A DNA stretch of 64,000 bases, from the NCBI GenBank assembly GCA_024509875.1, contig JAMPIV010019867.1, positions 473,998-537,997 on the forward strand, in the 5' to 3' direction. The position numbers and the translations under genes are program-made. The stretch is from Oreohelix idahoensis (lineage: Eukaryota > Mollusca > Gastropoda > Stylommatophora > Oreohelicidae). Shown here one piece after another: positions 56,246 to 64,000 of the stretch. How positions within the stretch are numbered: position 1 is the first letter of the stretch; each line of letters starts with the position of its first letter. The notes under the pieces were generated by a model. That model saw only the letters and a program-made list of their open reading frames with translations, was not told the DNA's origin and did no database searches.

Positions 56246-57400
56246 CAGGTGGTGTAGACATCTAATTAGGTGGATCAGTGGAAGGTGGCGGTCAAGTTAT
56301 TGTAATGATTGACAAAGCACAGACAGTCAACATTTATATGGCATGGTCTGAGAAGAGCGAATCTCTCACTCTTTGAACAAACTGGACAGTCAGAGCGAAG
56401 AAAGGTGAGAAAGTGAAGTAGGATGACAGAGAGGGAGAGAGAGATGGATTGATAGCTGGCATGAGAGAAATTCACCAACGACAACACTAAAGACAACACT
56501 AAAGACGTGGCGCTGTGCATGAAAATTACAAGTCTTGAGGATTACAGCAGTCTAAAGTGTTTCTTTTATGTACCTAGATTTCACACATTCGTTTCTGCGT
56601 TGTTCCTTTACACCCACAATTCTTATTCTATTTCCAGCACATATTTCCGTATCATTTCTTTTCCCTCGTTAATTTTACACAAAAAGAACATGGGCACTGA
56701 ATGCGCCAGTTCGTCAAAATTGAAATGTTACATGTAAAAGTACATTTTGTGCACTGTACTTGTTTTAACCATTCATCTTGCTTACCGCGGCCAAGCCGAA
56801 GATATCTTGTGATGAATGCTGTTTGGAGAGGTAGAGTCATTATGATGGAGAGAAAGAGAGAGAAGGGGACAGGAAAAGAGAGTACTGGTAATGGCTTTTC
56901 AGACTTCTGAAAATAGTCCGCTTTGGATAATAGTTATTAGTGTTATCAATGGTTCCCAAAACTGCATGTCGCCTGTTATATGTCGCGACACTTTGCCTGA
57001 CGCTGAATTGCATCAGCGGTTAAGAGACAAAAGGAGTATCACAACCAACGGAAAAACATATTCCAATTTTTTTTCCCACATATAAAAATTGGTGACACTG
57101 GTCTTCAAAAAGACGGAATTCTGTTGGTACCAGGGTACAGTACTGTATATACAGTCAGTAGAAACAAATTATAAGACACATGACGGCACCAGAACCTGTA
57201 ATGTCTAATATGATAATACGACATCGAAAAATGTATCGCATAGCGAAACTGGAAATATATGAATCACTAATAATACACACGCCCCGTGTATTTCCCGGGG
57301 AAAGAGGGGGGGGGGGGGGGGCGCTGAAGAGACGAGTAAAGAATATGACTATTGCACCCAAGAACCGTGTACAGGACGACTAGACTAATATGAAGTTGGG
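56246..57400. other. Gene-free stretch
   Basis: Short anonymous open frames only. A 15-bp G-run lies at 57307-57321. Confidence 0.4.
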
Positions 57401-57403
57401 GGC

Positions 57404-57703
57404 TAAAGGCTGACGGGGTCAAGGCTGTCGGGCTCAAGGCTGACGGGATCAAGGCTGTCGGGCTCAAGGCTGACGGGCTAAAGGCTGACGGGCTAAAGGC
57501 TGACGGGCTAAAGGCTGACGGGCTAAAGACTGTCGGGCTAAAGGCTGTCGGGCTAAAGGCTGACGGGCTAAAGACTGTCGGGCTAAAGGCTGACGGGCTA
57601 AAGGCTGTCGGGCTAAAGGCTGACGGGCTAAAGGCTGACGGGCTAAAGGCTGACGGGCTAAAGGCTGTCGGGCTAAAGGCTGACGTGCTAAAGGCTGACT
57701 ATC
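57404..57703. repeat. 15-bp minisatellite (~20 copies) with two unit types
   Basis: The unit is GGCTGACGGGCTAAA. A single-base variant (GGCTGTCGGG) is interspersed, and the first units carry TCAA for TAAA. Both types recur irregularly, indicating exchange between units. Confidence 0.93.
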
Positions 57704-57711
57704 TTATCATT

Positions 57712-57835
57712 ACACAAAAAACCATTGCAACAGAAACCACCGCTGCAAGAGCACGTGACTACTTGATGTAGTTTACTGTAGGGGGGACCAGATGTAATGA
57801 TGGCTCCGTGCTCCGTAGGAAACGAACCTGAAGAT
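57712..57835 (+). mobile_element. SINE family D, 3' half, copy 4
   Basis: TTACACAAAAAACCATTGCA and ACAGAAACCACCGCTGCAAG plus AGCACGTG match the family core. The 3' part TGGCTCCGTGCTCCGTAGGA parallels TGGTTCCATGCTCCATAAGA at 8750. The head is missing. Confidence 0.6.
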
Positions 57836-58723
57836 GATGTGTAGCCGTGTACATAGTTGTTCCTTTGGAAACAGGCTATAAAAACCAGATTAGCATATAA
57901 ATTTCTACTTTCCTAGAAACAGATTAAATTTTAATTAGGCTAAGCTTCGCTTGTAGAGTCGCGTTAGTCACGTGATTTTTAACCAATCGTAAGGCTCAGT
58001 ATTATTCAGCCGGCAGGAAATGTAGAAGGGACGCGATATTTCCCCAGCAGCCTAGTTAGTTGGAAGGGACGCGTCTAGCTAGTAAGACAAGCAAGTTTGT
58101 GCTCATAACGCAGTAGTTTACTGCATGAAAGTTATTCAAGTTGAAGAATTAGAAATTCCAGGGATGATGGCATGTTTTCTTCAAAGTGCATTTTTGTGTA
58201 TTTAAACTCTATATTCGAAGTCTGTAAGTAGGAACTAATTACTATACAATTATTGACATGTCGAAATCGAATGATTGTTGCAGATTTAGAAAGGAAATAA
58301 TGGCTGAAAGCTTCCTTTTCAAATGTACATGCAGGATGGTTATAATGAAGTTAGAAAACTCATACAGCGGGATTTTGAGAAGAAAAATGCTCTGCAGAAT
58401 AATTGTCATATGTGTCTTATGAAGTTTTGCCATGTCGACTTGTAATTACGTTATAATTAAATAAAGTCAAGTTGATACTAAAGGCAAGTCGTCACTCATT
58501 TGCTTTGCCATACATTCATGAGAGGAAGGAAGGAAATACAAATGAACCATAACTGCTCTTGCTGGTAAATCATATAAATAAAACACATCTGCTCTAATAG
58601 AACATCCTAGAGGATTATCCCCGAACCTGGTTAAATCCCGTAAGACTGTAAGGGAGAAATTACGAACTCTAGCGGTTAAGCTAGTATCTAGATCTAACAC
58701 TCTCTGCAATTAAACAGCAACGG
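57836..58723. other. Gene-free stretch
   Basis: No recognised feature. A short minus-strand ORF (58467-58709) has no domain. Confidence 0.35.
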
Positions 58724-58800
58724 GAGCCGCGCTGGTGTAATGGCTTCGGCGTTGTACTGGCGACCAGGTGTTCATGGTTCAAACCCGGGCGTCGGCGTTT
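58724..58800 (+). mobile_element. tRNA-like SINE head (family C)
   Basis: A-box-like TGGTGTAATGG (about 58733) and B-box-like GGTTCAAACCC (about 58776) have tRNA spacing. Stem complementarity is too poor for a functional tRNA, so a SINE or tRNA-derived promoter is more likely. A second TGGTTCAAACCCC lies at 58949. The intact ORF at 59128 begins about 330 bp downstream. Confidence 0.55.
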
Positions 58801-59127
58801 CCTTCACCTGACACGAGACATCAAACACACATGTTCCCCGCCAATAATTACAAGCTCCAAAATAAAAGACACGCCACCAGTGAAATTAGACATGAGAATC
58901 AAAGTGGAGGTTTGCAGAAACGAAGGTACCAGATCGAGACAGTTCCTGGTTCAAACCCCAGTCAAAACCACTCCTATGTTTCAATGCGAAAACCTCCACA
59001 TTTTATCTCCCAAGAAACAGAAAGCAGACCACGTATACTATCATCGATCAGGTATAATGACAACAAGACAAGGCACATGACGGCAGCTAACAAACACTGA
59101 AACACATTGAATAAACGAGCTCAAAGA

Positions 59128-60072
59128 ATGACAGTAAGAAATTTCATTACTGCGGTTCAAAACAGAAAGTTATGGGAATTCAAAAACGTAACGTCAGAGA
59201 ATGGACAAGTTTGCCTCATATCAACAGAAGATGGATGGAGGGCACAAATAGGTCCAATAAGGTCAGGAAACAAAGATCACAGCCGCCGACAAATAAATTC
59301 AGTCCATAATAACAAGACACAGTTAACCCCCCTTCCAAATAAACCAACCCAAGTTAAACGGCTTCATGACACAGATATCAATGAACCAAGAATGACCTTG
59401 GTAACAACACAAACAGACCTTCCTACGTCACCTTTTAACCACACTCGAACGACAGTAGCCACTCAAACCGAAATACTGAATGAGGATGACACTGAACTGA
59501 AAATAATAGAACAACACTTCGATCCTCACACAGTGGTCCAAAACTCCAATGAACATGAAGACGACACAATGTCCTGTGTATCAGACTCAGATAGTGGTAT
59601 CGAGTCAATATTCAGCGCCCCACTTGTAGACAGCGCCACACTTTCAGAAGTCAACACCACGGTTGAATCGTTTTTTCCTGAGCCTCACGAATCGCCTCCT
59701 GTGGCCACATTTGTAGAAATGCCACAACCGCCAGTCATGTCACCTCCGGCCACACATTCCCAGGCTACATTGCCATCATCACTGATTTCCTCTGCGCCCC
59801 AACAATCAGTCAATGTCATGTCACCTCCAGCTACAGTACAGCCATTGACGTTTTCTTCAGTTGCCCATCAACCTCTCAACGTCAACAAAACCATCTCCAG
59901 TACTGTGCCCACTGTCAACAACGCCATACCCAGTATTGCAACCACCACCACACAGGATGATCCCAATTCGGCCTTCCTTATGGCGTTGCTGGAATTGCAG
60001 AAAAAAATCGAACAGCGGACAGAGGCTATGAGGCAGTCAGCTATAGCTCGCTGGGGCTGGGACGGTTCCTAA
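59128..60072 (+). CDS. Uncharacterised 314-aa protein, intact ORF
   Basis: I do not recognise this protein. The frame is open from 59101. The first ATG (59128) gives MTVRNFITAVQNRKLWEFKN. An ordered-looking N-terminal ~55 residues contain LWEF...CLISTEDGWRAQIGPIRSG. A long Ser/Thr/Pro-rich, probably disordered region follows, with TTVATQTEI, an acidic DTMSCVSDSDSGIESIF (containing DSGxxS, the shape of a beta-TrCP degron) and PPVMSPPATHS repeats. A short C-terminal helix follows (SAFLMALLELQKKIEQRTEA). There is no signal peptide, membrane segment or zinc motif. A uninterrupted frame amid decayed repeats suggests either a young mobile-element ORF1 or a selected intronless gene. An AATAAA lies about 250 bp downstream (60323). 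Confidence 0.5.
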   Translation: MTVRNFITAVQNRKLWEFKNVTSENGQVCLISTEDGWRAQIGPIRSGNKDHSRRQINSVHNNKTQLTPLPNKPTQVKRLHDTDINEPRMTLVTTQTDLPTSPFNHTRTTVATQTEILNEDDTELKIIEQHFDPHTVVQNSNEHEDDTMSCVSDSDSGIESIFSAPLVDSATLSEVNTTVESFFPEPHESPPVATFVEMPQPPVMSPPATHSQATLPSSLISSAPQQSVNVMSPPATVQPLTFSSVAHQPLNVNKTISSTVPTVNNAIPSIATTTTQDDPNSAFLMALLELQKKIEQRTEAMRQSAIARWGWDGS

Positions 60073-61034
60073 AACACGCCCAGGTGTTTTATGTGTTCGC
60101 CACTCCGAACACGGTCGCCGCGAATGTGCAACTACTTTTTAACAATGTACTAACTTTCCCATGTACTCTATTTTCAGTTTTTGACAGTTCGAATGACTTG
60201 CTTCCAGACTAAGATGTCAAAGCCCCACTGAGAAACGTTTTTTCCAGCCTAGAATACTGATGCCCAGACAACAATCAAGACCAGCACACGGAGGATTTTC
60301 ATTAGATAGTATAGTTTTGTGAAATAAAAATGACAAAACAATTGATAAAACACGGTGTTACGAGTTTACAGACATTATTTAGTTACAGACATTTTCTTAA
60401 TATTTAGAATGTTACACAACCTTACCTATAACACATGTGTCACACTATTCTGTTGTAGCATTCATCTCTACTTTTGAACTGATCATATTCCACGCTCCAT
60501 TCACCAGACTTCTTGTCCTTGCAGTTCCAGAGTTCTGTAATTTCGCATCTTAGTGCATTTTCATGCAGGCACTTTACACCAGTAGTTTTTTTTCTTACCT
60601 CATACTAATATTTCTGTGATCTCATTTATGCTAAACTCCTTGATATCTGTCACCTTGATTAATCATACTGTCCCTACTATGACATCTGTTAACAGCACAT
60701 AATTCATACCCAAAACTAGCATTGCATGTTATGCTATCTTTCTCCACAGGATTATTTATTTTTCCAATGTACATTATTATTTTAGACCCAGATGTATATT
60801 AGTACTGTCAAGATTTTAAAACATTCTCCAAGATTCCATATCCCAACCTTGACTCTCTATAGTAAGATTTTCTTCACTCCACTGTTACAACATCTTTAAC
60901 TTACTATTTTTCCTTTCCACTATATTGAGATGACATTCTAGACTTGTGATCTTTTCAATCCCAATCATATTCATTCCTTGGAATTACAATCATGTTGTAA
61001 TCAGGAGATCCTTGATGTACCTTTTCCTCGCCAC
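60073..61034. other. Gene-free stretch
   Basis: AT-rich 3' flank of the ORF, containing AATAAA at about 60323. It is otherwise featureless up to the LINE tail. Confidence 0.4.
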
Positions 61035-62500
61035 TTATTGACAACAGACAATAATAATAATAATAATAGCCCCTTCAGTCATAACTGACCATGGGAATGC
61101 GCCCCTGAGGTGATCTTTGAACCTCAGCTGTGGTCGCCCAACTGTTCTCTTGCCATCTGCTAATTGTCCGTAGAAGATATCTTTTGGGATGCGACCATCT
61201 TCCATGCGGCGAACATGGCCAAGCCAGCGAAGTCTGCGCTGTCTAAGAAGCGTATACATACTTTGAAGGCCAGCACGTGACAACACCTCGACATTTGTCA
61301 CTTTATCTTTCCACGAGATGCCGAGGATGCGGCGTAGACACCGCAAATGGAAGGTATTGAGCCTTCTTTCTTGCTTAGCATAGGTCGTCCAGGTCTTGCT
61401 GCCATATAGGAGTGTGCTGGTGACGCAGGCATTATATACCGCAGCTTTGGTCTTCATTGTGAGTTTAGAGTTTCCCCAAACACGCGATGTGAGGCGGGCA
61501 AAGGTAGCTGCAGCTTTGCCAATGCGGCTGTCGATTTCTGTATCCAGTGAGAGTTTGTCATTGATGGTAGACCCTAGGTATGTGAAGTGGTGCACCACTG
61601 CCAATTCATAGTTATCGATAGTGATAACTGGTGCAGCACCCACATCCTGACTCAGCACATTCGTTTTCTTTAGACTTATTGTGAGGCCAAAGTCCTTGCA
61701 TGCTTTAGTGAAGCGATTCATCAAGCTCTGAAGCTCCTGTTGGCTTTGAGTGACGACTGCAGCATCATCAGCGAACAACAAGTCTCTTATAGTGACCCTT
61801 CTGATTTTTGTTTTTGCCTTCAGCCTTGAAAGATTAAACAGACGGCCATCTGACCTAGTGTGAAGGCATATTCCTTCAGTTGCATCTCTGAATGCATGTT
61901 TCAAGAGTAAGGCAAAGAAGATTCCGAAGAGGGTCGGAGCCAGAACACAGCCTTGTTTAACGCCACTTCGTATATCAAAGGGCTGTGACGTGCTTCCGTC
62001 ATGGAACGACTTTATCATTTCCAGCATTTTAGAAGGGCAGCCTATTTTCAGGAGGATTTTAAAGAGTCCATCCCTACTAACCAGGTCGAATGCTTTTGTG
62101 AGGTCTATAAAGGCGATATATAATGGTCTTTTCTGCTCTCTTAATTTTTCCTGAAGCTGGCGGAGAGAGAAGATCATGTCTGTTGTTGATCTGCCAGCTC
62201 GGAATCCACACTGTGACTCTGGATATATGCGCTCAGCTAACTTGTGTAGTCGCATTAAGATGACTTTGGCAAAAACCTTACCAACAATACTAAGAAGAGA
62301 GATGCCTCTGTGGTTATTGCAATCACTTCTGTCTCCTTTATTTTTATACAGTGTTACAATCTTGGCATCTCGCATGTCTTGAGGAATAGTTGTCTCTTCC
62401 CAGCACTGGCACAGCATCCTATGCAGGGGATGTAATAGCGTGCTCTTACAGCATTTGATTAAATCAGGAGGAATCCCATCACTGCCTGGTGCTTTGCAAG
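61035..62500 (-). pseudogene. Reverse transcriptase of second LINE
   Basis: RT blocks in order: RDAKIVTLYKNKGDRSDCNN, HRGISLLSIVGKVFAKVIL, ESQCGFRAGRSTTDMIFSLR, FIDLTKAFDLVSRDGLF, GVKQGCVLAPTLF and LLFADDAAVVTQS (catalytic FADD). The thumb and C-terminal domain follow (FTYLGSTINDKLSLDTEIDS, LYGSKTWTTYAKQERRLNTF, RRLRWLGHVRRMEDGRIPKD, GRPQLRFKDH). The last residues diverge into the microsatellite tail, so the usual C-terminal ASDR..W block is missing, apparently by a small 3' deletion or frameshift. Confidence 0.85.
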
Positions 62501-62950
62501 GGCCAAGCTATCAATGGCCTTGCTGAGTTCCTCTAATGTTGGTTCGGCATCCAGCTCCTCCATAGTTGGCAGACTGTTGACACCATCAAGGGCTGCAGGC
62601 GTAACGGTATTGTCTCTAGCGTAAAGCTCAGAGTAGTGCTCAACCCACCTCTCCATCTGCTTACCCTTATCGGTTAGCTTCTCTCCGCTGATGGTTTTTA
62701 GCGGTGCCGTCTTACTTTTATGGGGGCCAAGTGCTTTCTTTATACCGTCATACATTTGTCTAATGTTGCCTGTTTGCGCTGCGATCTGGATGCTCTCACT
62801 GAGCTGGAGCCAGTAGTCATTTGCACAGCGTCGAGCAGTTTGTTGAACTTTGCTTCTCGTAGCCCCCGGGATCTGTAGGGTTCTGGCACTCGGTGAACGT
62901 TTGTATTCATTCATAGCACAGCACTTAGCTTCAATGACAGGTGCCATCAC
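62459..62950 (-). pseudogene. Linker segment of second LINE
   Basis: Contains YDGIKKALGPHKSKTAPLKT and MERWVEHYSELYARDNTV, conserved between endonuclease and RT. It overlaps the endonuclease frame by frameshift and is separated from RT by a second frameshift near 62500, where the expected GKAPGSDGIPPDLI block is read in another frame. Confidence 0.75.
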
Positions 62951-63966
62951 ATCTGATGAAGCATCAAACCAGTCATTTGACTTTGCTGTTTTCTTACCAA
63001 GGTGGCAAGTGCAGTACTTTGAATGGTGTTCCGTAGATGCTCCCAGTTCTCTGTAATAGTATCACCATGCTGAGGGCTACTGAGCACTTTCTCGAAGGTC
63101 GCAGTGAATTGAGCGATCATGAAAGGGTCTGACATCTTGCTGGTATCAATGCGTGGTTTCCCTTCATGTCTGACACGATAGAGTTTTCTTGGTTGTGCTC
63201 TGATTTTGCAGCAAACCAAGGAGTGATCTGTATCACAGTCTGCACTATGGTACGAGCGCGTGGAGAGCACAGACCTGAGGAGTGGCCTTCTGACGAGAAT
63301 CAGGTCAAGTTGGTGCCAGTGCTTGGATCGTGGGTGTCTCCATGACACCTTATGCTGGGGTTTTGTCTGAAAGTAGGTGTTGGTCACGCAGAGGTCATGG
63401 TGGACGCACAACTCTAAGAGCCGTTGTCCATTTTCATTCATCTTGCCAATACCAAACCTGCCCAGACATGAAGGCCATGAAACATTATCGGCACCCACTC
63501 TAGCGTTAAAGTCACCAAGGAGAACAAGCTGTTCTTGCCTAGGTATGCTTTTGATAATTGCTGTTAGATTCTCGTAGAACTCATCTTTAGCTTCTGAGGC
63601 AGAGTACAGAGTAGGAGCATACACACTGACAAGGGTGATGGGACCTGTGCTAGTTTGCAGGCAGAGCGTTAACAGGCGTTCTGATCCATCCTCGCCTGGT
63701 TCAACCATTTTAGTTCGCGATTTTTTAACCGCAAAACCTACTCCGTGTTCTCTAGCTTTATTAAGATCTTTCCCTTGCCAATAAAATGTGTAGTCCTTCT
63801 CGCTCACCGTTCCAGAGCCCGCCAGGCGCGTTTCCTGAAGTGCAGCTATATCCACCTGAAGTCGTTTAAGCTCATCATTAATTATGGCGGTCTTCCTTAC
63901 ATCGTTTACATCCTGTAGGTTTTCGGATAGTCCAGTCAACATAGTCCGGACGTTCCAGCATCCCAA
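62947..63966 (-). pseudogene. APE-type endonuclease domain (second LINE family)
   Basis: The minus-strand protein reads GCWNVRTML near the start, then ALQETRLAGSG (catalytic Glu), VSVYAPTLYSASEAKDEFY, LLGDFNARVGADN (active-site Asp/Asn), KHWHQLDLILVRR and CDTDHSLVCCKI (catalytic Asp-His). All key endonuclease motifs are kept. The frame continues upstream without stop to the visible end. A frameshift near 62950-62990 separates it from the linker. It would nick target DNA to prime reverse transcription. Confidence 0.85.
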
Positions 63967-64000
63967 TCTGAGAGTTTGCTTATTTCTATTTTTTCGATAA

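Larger units (their letters stand above)
47526..64000 (+). other. Start of the second recognised intron of the host gene
   Basis: The interval runs from the GTAAGA donor. No second Ig exon (C...W...C pattern between AG and GT) was recognised to the window end, so the intron may exceed 16 kb, or an exon was missed by eye. Confidence 0.35.
61035..64000 (-). mobile_element. Near-full-length LINE of a second family (continues past window)
   Basis: Minus-strand order endonuclease (63966-62947), linker (62950-62459), RT (62417-61035), ending in an (ATT)n tail at 61049-61069. It differs clearly from the RTE-like family at 29-44 kb and resembles the coral/fish/mollusc 'craniofacial development protein 2-like' elements. 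The 5' end lies beyond 64000. Confidence 0.88.

Noticed and set aside
47526..64000. Second Ig exon of the host gene
   Set aside because: No AG-bounded, GT-bounded open block with the Cys-Trp-Cys Ig pattern was found by eye. It may lie beyond the window.

Overview
The window reads as a transposon-rich stretch of an intron-bearing animal genome. There are no bacterial-style gene clusters. It holds tRNA-derived SINEs, RTE-like LINEs, Ty3/gypsy LTR elements, micro- and minisatellites, and one spliced host gene. The SINE and repeat repertoire, the long intron and the Ig-domain exon suggest an invertebrate, most plausibly a lophotrochozoan such as a mollusc. The species cannot be fixed from sequence alone.

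Host gene (+ strand): two exons are recognised. One at 7404-7482 encodes a signal peptide and ends at a phase-1 GTGAGT donor. The other, at 47220-47525, is a symmetric phase 1-1 exon encoding one I-set Ig domain that resembles the first Ig domain of LAR-family receptor tyrosine phosphatases. The two join in frame across a candidate first intron of about 39.7 kb. No further exon was recognised downstream.

Layout: 1-7.3 kb holds a diverged 2-kb LTR-like repeat, a small minisatellite and SINEs. 7.4-13.5 kb holds the signal-peptide exon, an extreme poly-G tract, a 26-bp minisatellite, SINE/LINE debris, a broken transposase-like gene and a MITE. 13.8-18.3 kb holds a 30-bp minisatellite split by a SINE and a second 30-bp minisatellite. 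19.0-20.5 kb holds a SINE carrying a CCHC gag fragment. 21.9-24.1 kb is a three-level nest (SINE in LINE in LINE). 29.4-44.3 kb is one RTE-like LINE of about 3.2 kb, interrupted by a 9.7-kb GMR1-type gypsy element (TSD ATTTC) and by a 2.0-kb solo-LTR-like element (TSD CTTTG). 47.2 kb is the Ig exon. 48.8-52.6 kb is SINE debris and a diverged repeat. 52.7-55.5 kb is a LINE fragment in which 36 bp of coding sequence has expanded to about 66 tandem copies. 57.4 kb is a 15-bp minisatellite. 58.7-60.1 kb is a tRNA-like SINE head followed by an intact unrecognised 315-codon ORF. 61.0-64.0 kb is a second LINE family with endonuclease and reverse transcriptase.

How the parts relate: most coding capacity is mobile DNA. 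The gypsy element has gag and pol in a +1 frame relationship, with a UUU-UAG junction that could be a programmed frameshift. Its pol order is protease-integrase-RT-RNase H, the unusual GMR1 order. The largest elements in the candidate intron lie antisense to the host gene.
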